A stretch of DNA of 7,065 nucleotides from an uncultured Lachnospiraceae bacterium (GCA_902797785.1 CADBUD010000119.1:1-7065); one strand, 5' to 3'; counted from the stretch's first letter, positions 1 to 6,960 are shown. Notes: generated by a model from the letters alone, not told the origin. A program made the numbers and translations.

Positions 1-144
1 CACGAAAATTTCTTCTGCTGCCACCCTGATCTGCATCCACTTTTTTTTCGGACATCCTGCTTCGTCCAGCTGCTCCTTTAAAAAAGTTTGCACCGCTGAA
101 AGGTTATCCACCTCTGCTTCTATGTTCAGTTCTTTTGTCTCCAT
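1..144 (-). CDS. RsbW/SpoIIAB-type anti-sigma factor serine/threonine kinase, N-terminal part (runs off the left edge)
   Basis: Only the first 48 codons are present; the gene continues beyond base 1. The peptide begins METKELNIEAEVDNLSAV and ends AAEEIFV at the window edge. In the RsbW/SpoIIAB family (HATPase_c_2, GHKL fold) this layout is an N-terminal strand, a helix, and then a helix with the N-box pattern EExxxN. Here the Glu pair is residues 44-45, and the expected Mg-binding Asn would be the first residue outside the window. Such kinases phosphorylate a STAS antagonist and bind a sigma factor or another partner. The ATG at 142-144 has an excellent GGAGGA ribosome binding site 6 nt upstream. 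It lies 44 nt after the DUF218 gene on the same strand, with no terminator between, so it is probably the fifth gene of the operon. A plausible partner is the STAS protein at 3826-4125. The family call rests on a fragment, because the ATP-lid motifs are not visible. Confidence 0.75.
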   Translation of the reverse strand, partial: METKELNIEAEVDNLSAVQTFLKEQLDEAGCPKKKWMQIRVAAEEIFV

Positions 145-150
145 ACTGCA

Positions 151-156
151 TCCTCC
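151..156 (-). promoter_or_regulatory. Shine-Dalgarno site of the partial RsbW-like gene
   Basis: On the minus strand GGAGGA lies 6 nt before the ATG at 142-144. This fixes the start of the truncated gene and supports its being real although only 144 bases are visible. Confidence 0.8.
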
Positions 157-188
157 TATTTTTTGTTTCAATACTAATCTATGCCCGA

Positions 189-1691
189 TTAAAACGCAGA
201 ATAATACAATAGCCCCACCATACAAAAAATCATCACGCACAGCATACCAAGCACTCTGGCATGGGTCTTTTTTTCCTCATAGAGAACGGCGACAAATTCC
301 CGGATAAAGGCGTTGATCCAAAAATAGCTCTTGGTCCTGCTTCCGATTCCCTCCGCCGCAATACCTTCTTTTCCTGCCAATACTCCGGAACGGAAGACGT
401 GATAATTGGTCGTTGAAAATGCGATCTTAGGCTCATTTACTTTTCCCCGCTCTCGCCAATGTCTGCGGATCAGCTCCATGCTGTATAAAAAATTTTCCCT
501 GGTATTATCCGACTGATTTTCAACGAGAATCTGTTCCTTTGGAATCCCCTGCTCCTGCAGATACCGACCGATGGCTTCTCCCTCTGCCATGATTTCGTCC
601 TCTCCTTTTCCGCCGGAAGGGACAAAGACCAGCTCCTTTTGCCTCGATCTGCTCTGACGCCCGGCAAAGTCGATGGCCCGGTCTGCTCTTCCACGAAGCA
701 GTGGTGGAAGCGTTCCATCTTTTTTGATCCGGCATCCTAAAATCAAAATATAATCCTTGTCAAATGCCGGCATGTGGCGCGCTGCCTTCACCCCGAAAAT
801 AATCGTACCAAGCAGGATGCACTCAAAATAGACCACAGCAACAGAAAGCATGCTTTCTAAAAACATTTCCACATACAGAGCCATCCCCTGTTCATTATGT
901 ACATCGAAAAGGGTGCTTCTCTGTAAATATTCCCCCAGAACCTTTGGAAGAATCGTCCCGATACAGATTGTAAGTCCCAGAAAAATCCCAAGCATGTTTT
1001 TTAAGCTTTTTCCTTCTTGGTGCATCAGCTGAATGCTTTTTATCGTCACGAGCACCGACGATAGAAAAACGATGGGAAGAACCAGGACAGAAAATGCTCC
1101 TGCGGAATCTTTGACAGAAGAAAGGATCCCGACCAGTCCATGATAGGAGTGAATCTGAAGAATCTGCCAAAAAACAGAAAAGCCCAGGAAAATAAGAAGA
1201 CCTACATTTTTTATGTTTTTTTCCTGATAAAGATTTCCCCTGCTTTCCCGCCGGAATATTTCAAATCGTTCGTAGAAGATCATCTGCATAAGAAGAAGAA
1301 CAGAGATTGGAACGACACGGCCGCCCCGGCAGTCCCCGAACACATTGTTATACGTAATGATGCCCAGCGGATGGACCTCCAGAAATGCCATGCCATAATT
1401 CTGGTCACCTGCCTCTACGCGAAAAAAGACTCGTCCCCGGGAAATCGAGCGAAACGTCAGATATAGCTTTCCCTGCTCCCATCGCTCATTTGTCAGTGCC
1501 ACGATTCCCTCCTTCTCGAGCCAGACATGGTAATCTGTCTTGTCTTTTATCGTCCCGGGAATCTCAAGCACCGCTGTATACGTTCTTCCCATCCCCAAAA
1601 GAACTGCCATACATAGAAACAGCAGGATCAAAATGACCGTTCCCATGAGACATATTCTCTTTTTTCTTTGCGCTCTGTCCTGTGATTCCAT
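189..1691 (-). CDS. Polytopic membrane protein with C-terminal DUF218 (YdcF/SanA/ElyC-type) domain
   Basis: A 500-residue protein. Residues 14-34 form a first membrane segment. Residues about 36-120 are hydrophilic and strand-rich, probably outside the cell. Further hydrophobic segments lie near 125-140, 162-180, 198-218, 232-250 and 278-301. The DUF218 domain occupies about 311-470 and a last membrane segment lies at 477-497. DUF218 hallmarks are the opening strand DYILILGC (313-320), the block LRGRADRAI (332-340), VPSGGKGEDE with the acid-rich follow-up (357-375), SDNTREN (394-400) and FSTTNYHVFRS (425-435). Members of this family (SanA, ElyC, YdcF) act in the cell envelope, but the biochemical activity of most is unknown. 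The ATG is the only start after an in-frame TGA. It lies 5 nt after the HD-GYP stop, with the nearest GGAGGA 15 nt away, which suggests translational coupling. A role in envelope or surface-polymer output of the operon is inference. Confidence 0.85.
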   Translation of the reverse strand: MESQDRAQRKKRICLMGTVILILLFLCMAVLLGMGRTYTAVLEIPGTIKDKTDYHVWLEKEGIVALTNERWEQGKLYLTFRSISRGRVFFRVEAGDQNYGMAFLEVHPLGIITYNNVFGDCRGGRVVPISVLLLMQMIFYERFEIFRRESRGNLYQEKNIKNVGLLIFLGFSVFWQILQIHSYHGLVGILSSVKDSAGAFSVLVLPIVFLSSVLVTIKSIQLMHQEGKSLKNMLGIFLGLTICIGTILPKVLGEYLQRSTLFDVHNEQGMALYVEMFLESMLSVAVVYFECILLGTIIFGVKAARHMPAFDKDYILILGCRIKKDGTLPPLLRGRADRAIDFAGRQSRSRQKELVFVPSGGKGEDEIMAEGEAIGRYLQEQGIPKEQILVENQSDNTRENFLYSMELIRRHWRERGKVNEPKIAFSTTNYHVFRSGVLAGKEGIAAEGIGSRTKSYFWINAFIREFVAVLYEEKKTHARVLGMLCVMIFCMVGLLYYSAF

Positions 1692-1696
1692 TCTTT

Positions 1697-3805
1697 TTAT
1701 TCATCATCCTCCATTGAACTATTCTCCTGATATTTCTTTAAGACTTTCTTTACCTCCGAAATCGACTCCAAAAAGACCTCTACGCATTTGGGATCGAACT
1801 GACTGCCTGCTCCCTCCTCGATCATCGCCAATGCCTTCTCGATCGGGAACGGCGGCTTGTAGACCCGCGGAGAGGTCAGCGCATCAAACACATCCGCAAC
1901 TGCCATGATTCTGGCCGCAAGAGGAATCACCTCTCCATGCAGACGTTCCGGATATCCCCGTCCGTCCCAGCGCTCATGATGATAGGCTGCCATATTCCTT
2001 GCTTCTTTTAGGTAGTTTTCCCCTTCCACGGTACGGATTGCCTTTTCCATGATGTCCTTCCCGGCTGTGGTGTGTGTTTTGATGATCTCATATTCTTCAT
2101 CCGTCAGCTTTCCCGGTTTGTTCAGAACCTTATCCGGAATATTGATCTTTCCTACGTCGTGAAGCGGAGCGCTCCGTACCACATCTGACATGAATTTCGG
2201 GGTCAGCTTTTCTGCATAATATCCTTTTTTCTTTAGTCCCTCTACAATGATTTTTACATATGCTGCCGTTTTTTGGATATGAGCACCGGTATCTGAATCC
2301 CGGTTCTCCACCAGATCTGCCATCGTAATGATCAGGCCATCCTGCATCCTGGCCGTATATTCTGAAAAGTGCCGGATGCTCCTAAGCTGCTCTGCCTGAT
2401 TGGCTGCCATATTGCAGACCGCGTGATACAGCTTTTCCACTTCATCTCCGGTGTGGATATCGATTAAGCGCAGCTCCCGGACAGATTTGTCCAGCTGCTC
2501 CTGATCATCCCCTGCTTCAATAAATCTTTCTACTTCTGTTACGATATGATCGATCGGATACACCATATAGACTCCGGTCACCCACAGCCCATAGGCTAGG
2601 ATCAGCACAAAAAAGCCGGACATGATCAATGTGACGCGCAGCAGAAAATCCGACATATAATCCGACATATAGGATAAAGAAATATCCGCTCCGGCATAGC
2701 CGACACAGGTTCCAAGCTCATCCAGAATCGGATAATAGGCCGTCACCAGCCATTCGGTAATGCCGTCACTCTCGACTGGCTCGATTTCCTTTCCCTCATA
2801 TAAATCTGAAAGATAGGGTTGAAATGCCTCATCCAGCTCGATCACCTCTCCGGGTTCACGACCTGGAGACTCCTCTGTATCAAGGTCAAATACGATATGG
2901 CATCCATCCTCTTTGATCTGCATCACATAGAGATATTTTACGCCTGCCGCATTTTCACGGATTCGGGCAAGCATTTCCTCTGTTTCACGATACCCGTTTG
3001 CTGCTTCTCCTTTTTGAAGATACTCTCCGATTTTTCCCGGATCAATCATTTCTGCCGTAAATTTCGCTGCACAACGCGCTATTTCTGTTTTCTCCGCCTT
3101 GATATTTTTAAAATACAGCCGAATCCCGGTCCAGCTCATGATAAAAGTAAAGGCAAGCGCAACCACGAATAACATATACGTCATTCTTCGTTTTATCGAA
3201 TGACGGACCTCTCCTTTGCGGAAGTTTAAGGCTTTGATTTCCTCTACGGTCAGGGGACGCTGTCGCCATCCGCTGTTTTTTATCCTCACGCGAAGTTCTT
3301 CGGGGAAAAAATGCAGGATCAGCAGCACTGCCCCAAGAGAAACCGCCTTATCTATAACATTGGTCAAAAGCTCTGCTTCCACAAACAGCAATGGTGTGGG
3401 ATAATTTTTTCCTTCTCCAAGCACCGCCCATTGAATCAGCGCATGGAGAACTCCGCAGCAAAGACCTGATACCCAAATATAAAGGAAGATGTTCTTCAGG
3501 CTGCGGAAAGATTTTTCTCTTACGAACCATGCCGTAAAAACTGCAAGCAGCGCATTAACAAACCCAAAATAAACCGTTTGAATATTAAACACTGTACAGA
3601 ACGCATTGGTCATTACCGCTGTCATGATTCCTGGAAAAAGTCCTCCTATGGACGCCATTCCAATCGTCCCGACCGTATCCAGGGCAATTGGAAGCTGAAG
3701 CCGGAAGGAAATAAAGGCCAGCAGAAAGTTGACTCCAATTCCAATCATAACGGATACTGCCCGCAGGATACTGTCACGCTTTGACTGATGTGAATCGATT
3801 TTCAC
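1697..3805 (-). CDS. Membrane-bound sensor HD-GYP cyclic-di-GMP phosphodiesterase
   Basis: A 702-residue protein when started at GTG 3803-3805. Residues about 10-165 are a multi-helix membrane domain resembling ECF-transporter S components (see the LDTVGTIG and GLFPGIM stretches). Residues 210-232 and 388-415 are further membrane helices that flank an extracytoplasmic Cache-like sensor (about 233-387, with YLYVMQIKEDG and GYAGADIS). A HAMP-like linker follows, then HD-GYP (about 485-690). All key residues are present: E500, H509, the HD pair H549/D550 with K553, H578, H609/H610, GYP at 617-619 and D638. Intact HD-GYP domains hydrolyse c-di-GMP to GMP at a cytoplasmic metal centre, and no GGDEF is fused here. 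The chosen GTG has GGAGGA at 6-nt spacing. A GTG eight codons upstream (3829) would overlap the STAS stop as GTGA but lacks a good site. The protein probably adjusts c-di-GMP in response to an external or membrane-bound ligand; the ligand is unknown. Confidence 0.93.
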   Translation of the reverse strand: MKIDSHQSKRDSILRAVSVMIGIGVNFLLAFISFRLQLPIALDTVGTIGMASIGGLFPGIMTAVMTNAFCTVFNIQTVYFGFVNALLAVFTAWFVREKSFRSLKNIFLYIWVSGLCCGVLHALIQWAVLGEGKNYPTPLLFVEAELLTNVIDKAVSLGAVLLILHFFPEELRVRIKNSGWRQRPLTVEEIKALNFRKGEVRHSIKRRMTYMLFVVALAFTFIMSWTGIRLYFKNIKAEKTEIARCAAKFTAEMIDPGKIGEYLQKGEAANGYRETEEMLARIRENAAGVKYLYVMQIKEDGCHIVFDLDTEESPGREPGEVIELDEAFQPYLSDLYEGKEIEPVESDGITEWLVTAYYPILDELGTCVGYAGADISLSYMSDYMSDFLLRVTLIMSGFFVLILAYGLWVTGVYMVYPIDHIVTEVERFIEAGDDQEQLDKSVRELRLIDIHTGDEVEKLYHAVCNMAANQAEQLRSIRHFSEYTARMQDGLIITMADLVENRDSDTGAHIQKTAAYVKIIVEGLKKKGYYAEKLTPKFMSDVVRSAPLHDVGKINIPDKVLNKPGKLTDEEYEIIKTHTTAGKDIMEKAIRTVEGENYLKEARNMAAYHHERWDGRGYPERLHGEVIPLAARIMAVADVFDALTSPRVYKPPFPIEKALAMIEEGAGSQFDPKCVEVFLESISEVKKVLKKYQENSSMEDDE

Positions 3806-3811
3806 CCGTTT

Positions 3812-3817
3812 TCCTCC
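3812..3817 (-). promoter_or_regulatory. Shine-Dalgarno site that decides the HD-GYP start
   Basis: GGAGGA on the minus strand lies 6 nt before GTG 3803-3805, inside the eight codons that a longer reading from GTG 3829 would translate. It favours the 702-residue protein. The site sits 8 to 14 nt downstream of the STAS stop, so the two genes are probably translationally coupled. Confidence 0.7.
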
Positions 3818-3825
3818 TCGAACGA

Positions 3826-4125
3826 TCACTCGATGGTCAGAATATCAGAAAATCCGGTAACATCAAAGATTTCCATCACCTCTTCGGATGGGTGCTTCAC
3901 GATCATTTCTCCCTGCTTGTGCATCGCTTTCTGTGCAGAAAGAAGCACACGAAGTCCCGCGCTGGAAATATACTGAAGCTTTGAAAGATCCATAATCAAC
4001 TCAGAAACCCCCTCTAAAGAGCTATTGATTTCCTCCTCCAGCTGTGGAGCTGTCACAGTATCCAGTCTCCCCTCAAGAAAAAGAACCAGTCCGGATCCAT
4101 TTGATTTTTTTGAAATTTGAAACAT
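3826..4125 (-). CDS. STAS-domain anti-sigma factor antagonist (SpoIIAA/RsbV type)
   Basis: A 99-residue single-domain STAS protein, the usual length for SpoIIAA/RsbV antagonists. Visible hallmarks are the opening strand GLVLFLEGRLDTVTAP (12-27), the strand ELIMDLSKLQYIS (42-54) and the phosphorylation-loop region ISSAGLRVLL (53-62). Ser54 or Ser55 is the likely phosphoacceptor. The C-terminal helix is EEVMEIFDVTGFSDI (81-95). In this family the unphosphorylated form binds an RsbW-type kinase and releases its partner, and the kinase inactivates it by phosphorylation. Its ATG has GGAGGA 7 nt upstream within a very A-rich, unstructured leader, which suggests efficient translation. It follows the divergent RsbW-like gene by 23 nt and precedes the HD-GYP gene. 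Both an intact-looking kinase (left edge) and a degenerate one (immediately upstream) are candidate partners. The STAS assignment is secure; the partner is inferred. Confidence 0.95.
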   Translation of the reverse strand: MFQISKKSNGSGLVLFLEGRLDTVTAPQLEEEINSSLEGVSELIMDLSKLQYISSAGLRVLLSAQKAMHKQGEMIVKHPSEEVMEIFDVTGFSDILTIE

Positions 4126-4148
4126 TTTTTGTTCCTCCTTTTTGTTTT

Positions 4149-4787
4149 TTATGTTTCTTTTTTATATTTCTTTTTTACGATGATCATGGTCACACGGTCA
4201 TCCTTGACCCTGACAATCACATTATCTGCCAGATTTGCGATAATCGATTTTTCCAGTTCATCCCAGGCATCCTCAGCACCGGAGCCATTTTTCAGCGTTT
4301 CTGACAGTGCCTTTTTATACTCTGACAGAGACCAGGTCGCCGGACTCTGATTCATCATCACATCCTCAGAAAATCCCGCAAAATACATCTGTCCATAAAA
4401 GCCAAAAGCATCTCGCGCATTTTCTCCACCCTCCTGTGGATTTAGCAGCTTCTCAAAAAAGCCGCCGATTTTTGCCATAATTCCTTTCTCCGGCTTTTTT
4501 TTGTGATTTTTGGAGAGCGACAAAAATTCCTGTTTCCTATCCCAGTCCACATCAGCCACCGCATCCACATAGATTCGGCACTCCTCTTCATCACTCTCCA
4601 GCCAGAAGCTGGCAAAGAAATCTCCGGTCAGAGTCCTGACCATACTAAGAACCTCCTCTACCAGCAAATTTATATGCAGTGCCATTTTCCCTGTATAGCC
4701 GGCTTTATGGACAAATCGCTCGGTTTCCTTTAATACACCGGCGATTAATTCATTTTCCTGTCCGACTGTCATTTTTTTTGATTCCAT
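4149..4787 (-). CDS. Divergent RsbW-like (GHKL-fold) protein, probably without kinase activity
   Basis: A 212-residue protein, first in the operon. Its first 48 residues align without gaps to the partial RsbW-type kinase at the left edge: both begin ME-K, have AG at 29-30, K34, I39 and the EE pair at 44-45 of the N-box helix. Where kinases have the Mg-binding Asn (position 49) this protein has Met (LLVEEVLSMV, 41-50). No DxGxG ATP-binding box is evident. A strand YVDAVADVDW (73-82), a basic loop (94-101) and GIMAKIGGFFE (102-112) follow. The C-terminal half (about 120-212) has no family I recognise and ends in a Lys-rich tail after a strand pair IVRVKDDRVTMIIV. ATG 4785-4787 is preferred because GAGGT lies 7 nt upstream; a TTG six codons earlier (4805) would give 218 residues. 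It could be a decoy or scaffold that binds the adjacent STAS protein. The GHKL relation is moderately supported; the lack of kinase activity is inference. Confidence 0.6.
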   Translation of the reverse strand: MESKKMTVGQENELIAGVLKETERFVHKAGYTGKMALHINLLVEEVLSMVRTLTGDFFASFWLESDEEECRIYVDAVADVDWDRKQEFLSLSKNHKKKPEKGIMAKIGGFFEKLLNPQEGGENARDAFGFYGQMYFAGFSEDVMMNQSPATWSLSEYKKALSETLKNGSGAEDAWDELEKSIIANLADNVIVRVKDDRVTMIIVKKKYKKET

Positions 4788-4794
4788 AGATTTC

Positions 4795-4799
4795 ACCTC
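4795..4799 (-). promoter_or_regulatory. Shine-Dalgarno site that selects the ATG of the divergent RsbW-like gene
   Basis: GAGGT on the minus strand lies 7 nt before ATG 4785-4787. It falls within the codons that follow the alternative TTG at 4805, so the shorter 212-residue reading is preferred. Confidence 0.65.
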
Positions 4800-4833
4800 T
4801 ATCAATACCTGTTTACAAGCTCACTTATTTTTT

Positions 4834-4862
4834 ACTATACCACACTCTTTGTTCTTTTTCAA
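4834..4862 (-). promoter_or_regulatory. Sigma-A-type promoter of the minus-strand operon
   Basis: Reading the minus strand, TTGAAA (4857-4862) is followed after 17 nt by TATAGT (4834-4839), with TGG directly before the -10, which makes an extended -10. Transcription would begin near 4827, about 40 nt before the ATG of the divergent RsbW-like gene. No other comparable promoter was found upstream of that gene. It is the likely single promoter for the five-gene unit. Confidence 0.75.
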
Positions 4863-4866
4863 GAAA

Positions 4867-4906
4867 TTCCCCATTTAATAAGAAAAAACCATTGACATTT
4901 CCCCAT
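4867..4906. repeat. Direct repeat TTCCCCAT, possible operator between divergent promoters
   Basis: TTCCCCAT occurs at 4867-4874 and again at 4899-4906, a period of 32 bp, close to three helical turns. The first copy lies just upstream of the minus-strand -35. The second lies inside the spacer of the plus-strand promoter. The arrangement could let one regulator control both operons, but an 8-bp repeat can arise by chance. Confidence 0.35.
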
Positions 4907-4921
4907 CTGTGGTGGTATGAT
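4892..4921 (+). promoter_or_regulatory. Sigma-A-type promoter of the kinase-like/permease operon
   Basis: A consensus TTGACA (4892-4897) is followed after 18 nt by TATGAT (4916-4921), with TGG directly before the -10 (extended -10). Transcription would start near 4928, leaving a leader of about 35 nt before ATG 4963. The leader has AGGTG at 4951-4955 as ribosome binding site and no obvious riboswitch. Confidence 0.78.
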
Positions 4922-4962
4922 TTCCACTGTTCATAAAAAGATGAGAAAGCAGGTGCAGACAA

Positions 4963-5559
4963 ATGAAAGAACAACTTTTGATTTCTGTCGGTCGAGAGTT
5001 TGGAAGCGGCGGACATGAAATCGCAGAAAAACTGGCAAAAAACTTTGGAATCAAATTATATGACAGAAATCTGCTGGATCAGATGTTCGAGGGAAACAAA
5101 AAGCTGACTCGGCAGATGGATCGTTTTGACGAACAGCTGCCGAAGATGATCATCCACCGGCGGGTTCGCGGTTTTTCCAATTCCATGGAGGAAAACCTGG
5201 CGCATATGCAGTTTGATTTTATCAAAAAAGAGGCCGAAAAAGGAGAATCCTTTGTCATCGTTGGCCGATGCGGAGAGACCGTCCTCCGGGATTATAAAGA
5301 ACTGGCCTCCTTCTTTATTTTGGGCAGCATGGAAGACCGGATTCTGCGGATCATGAAAAAATATCATCTGTCCAAAAAAGACGCCATTTCCAAAATCGAA
5401 CGTCATGACAGCAAAAGAAAAAAATATCACAATCTTTATGCCGATTGGAAATGGGGGGATTCCCGCGGCTACGATCTTTGCATCAACAGCGGATGGCTCG
5501 GAGTAGATGGAACCGTTCGTATCCTGTCAGAATATATCAATGCACGAAGGGAGATATAA
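4963..5559 (+). CDS. Cytidylate kinase-like family protein (CMK-like, P-loop nucleotide-binding fold)
   Basis: A 198-residue protein typical in length for the Cytidylate_kin2 family common in Clostridia. The family signature GREFGSGGHEIAEKLA (10-25) sits at the N terminus. It resembles the P-loop of cytidylate kinase but lacks the usual Walker A lysine, having GSGGH instead. Further conserved blocks are LYDRNLLDQMF (32-42), VIVGRCGETVLRD (98-110, the NMP-binding/core strand region), MEDRILRIM (123-131) and the lid-like ERHDSKRKKYH (146-156). DLCINSG (171-177) follows near the end. True CMP kinase transfers phosphate from ATP to CMP or dCMP, but many proteins of this family have no proven substrate. 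It is the first gene of a two-gene operon, and only 3 nt separate its stop from the permease start. AGGTG lies 7 nt before the ATG. The family call is firm; the substrate is unknown. Confidence 0.9.
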   Translation: MKEQLLISVGREFGSGGHEIAEKLAKNFGIKLYDRNLLDQMFEGNKKLTRQMDRFDEQLPKMIIHRRVRGFSNSMEENLAHMQFDFIKKEAEKGESFVIVGRCGETVLRDYKELASFFILGSMEDRILRIMKKYHLSKKDAISKIERHDSKRKKYHNLYADWKWGDSRGYDLCINSGWLGVDGTVRILSEYINARREI

Positions 5560-5562
5560 ATC

Positions 5563-6924
5563 ATGTTGTCCATTACTCAGATCATGGCTCTTGCCATATT
5601 TATCCTTATGTTCGTTCTCATCGTCATGGATAAGATCGAGCGCCAATACATCACCCTTGCCTGTGGGCTGGCGACTTTGGTCATTGTCTTTGGCATTTGT
5701 ATGAGAGATCCATCTGCTATTTTTAATTCGCTCAACCTTAAATGTTTTATTCAGCCAAGCTTTTGGTATTCAGCCGGGGAATCAGCCGAAGAGTCCTCCG
5801 GAATCAACTGGGCTACGATTCTGTTCATTGCCGGAATGATGATCATGGTCGAAGGAATGGCAAAGGCCGGATTTTTCCGCTGGCTATGCATGCGTCTGGC
5901 CAAGCTCGTACACTACAAACCGGTACCGCTGCTGATTTCCTTCATGGTCATGTCCTTTGTTCTGGCCATGTTCATTGACAGTATTACCGTCATCCTGTTT
6001 TTGGCTGCCGTTACCGTCGAACTGGGAAAATTGCTAAAATTTGATCCGGTTCCAATGATCTTATCAGAAATCTTTTGTGCGAATCTCGGTGGTTCCGCGA
6101 CCATGTGCGGAGATCCGCCAAACATTATTATCGGAACGTCTCTTGGCTATTCCTTTGCGGAGTTTTTAACGAATACCGGATTGATTGCTTTTATCAATCT
6201 GATCGTTGTCATTGTCTTCTTTTATCTGGCCTACCGCAAGGAGCTGCTTAGCGAAACCGTTTCTGAGGCAGATATCAAGGCTCTTCCGACACCGGAAAGC
6301 GCCATTACGAACAAAAAAGATTTTATTATCAGCAGTATCATCTTTGGCTGTGCCGTTGTACTTTTGGTATCCCATGCAGCGACCGGTCTGACGGTTGCCT
6401 TTATTGGAACCTTCATTGCGATCATCACCTTGATCGCTGCCGGAAAAGACACCCCGGAGCTTTTGAAAAAAGTGGATTATAAGACGCTTCTTTTCTTTAT
6501 CGGTCTCTTCGTTGTCGTCAGTGGCCTGGAAGAAACGAAAATTCTGGAGCTGTTAGCAAATCTGATCGGTAAGTTGAGCGGCGGCAATATCCTTGTTGTT
6601 GTTGCCATTGTCATCTGGCTCTCTGCCGTTGCCAGTGCCGTTGTGGACAATATTCCATTTGCCGCGACCATGATTCCGGTCATCAAGTCATTGGCCGAGA
6701 CACAGGGCTTTCCGTCCACGACTCTCGCATGGACTTTGGCGATTGGAACGGATGTCGGCGGAAGCGCAACACCGATCGGTGCCTCTGCCAATGTCGTAGG
6801 TACTTCTGTCGCCCAAAAGAACGGCTACATGATTGGATGGGGAAAATACTGTAAAACAGCAATCCCGGCTACGATCATTGTCATTACGATTTCTATGTTA
6901 TTCATTTTCGCAAGATACTGTTGA
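5563..6924 (+). CDS. ArsB/NhaD-type permease of the ion transporter (CitMHS/SLC13-like) superfamily
   Basis: A 453-residue polytopic membrane protein made of two homologous halves. Each half carries a signature re-entrant loop: GGSATMCGDPPNIIIG (176-191) in the first and GGSATPIGASANVVG (399-413) in the second. The helices FIDSITVILFLAAV (137-150) and VVDNIPFAATMIP (360-372) precede those loops. The halves are joined by a hydrophilic loop at about 225-253 (VSEADIKALPTPES). This pattern is that of the CitMHS/ArsB/NhaD families, whose members carry dicarboxylates, arsenite or Na+/H+. Whether the cargo is arsenite, sodium or an organic anion cannot be read from the sequence. No arsR or arsA gene lies nearby, which argues weakly against an arsenic operon. 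AGGGAG (5548-5553) lies 9 nt before the ATG. It is co-transcribed with the cytidylate kinase-like gene, and the physiological link between the two is unknown. Confidence 0.92.
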   Translation: MLSITQIMALAIFILMFVLIVMDKIERQYITLACGLATLVIVFGICMRDPSAIFNSLNLKCFIQPSFWYSAGESAEESSGINWATILFIAGMMIMVEGMAKAGFFRWLCMRLAKLVHYKPVPLLISFMVMSFVLAMFIDSITVILFLAAVTVELGKLLKFDPVPMILSEIFCANLGGSATMCGDPPNIIIGTSLGYSFAEFLTNTGLIAFINLIVVIVFFYLAYRKELLSETVSEADIKALPTPESAITNKKDFIISSIIFGCAVVLLVSHAATGLTVAFIGTFIAIITLIAAGKDTPELLKKVDYKTLLFFIGLFVVVSGLEETKILELLANLIGKLSGGNILVVVAIVIWLSAVASAVVDNIPFAATMIPVIKSLAETQGFPSTTLAWTLAIGTDVGGSATPIGASANVVGTSVAQKNGYMIGWGKYCKTAIPATIIVITISMLFIFARYC

Positions 6925-6960
6925 TTCGCTGCCCGTCAAAAGTCATTCTTGGTTTCATAT

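Noticed and set aside
1140..1466. A 108-codon plus-strand reading opposite the DUF218 gene.
   Set aside because: Its composition follows from membrane-helix codons read backwards, and it has no ribosome binding site or family features.
3803..3829. GTGA overlap start at 3829 for the HD-GYP gene.
   Set aside because: The GTG at 3803-3805 has a perfect ribosome binding site, and the extra eight codons of the longer reading consist mainly of that site.
4488..4502. A T-run after a GC-rich stretch that looks like a plus-strand terminator.
   Set aside because: It lies inside the minus-strand RsbW-like gene, where it simply encodes a lysine run (His-Lys-Lys-Lys), and no stable stem precedes it on the plus strand.
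4911..4928. A small GTGG...CCAC palindrome around the plus-strand -10.
   Set aside because: The arms are only 4 bp and do not exceed what chance gives in a region rich in G and T.
5056..5430. A 124-codon minus-strand reading opposite the cytidylate kinase-like gene.
   Set aside because: The plus strand encodes a recognisable conserved protein with a promoter and ribosome binding site. The antisense reading has neither and matches no family.
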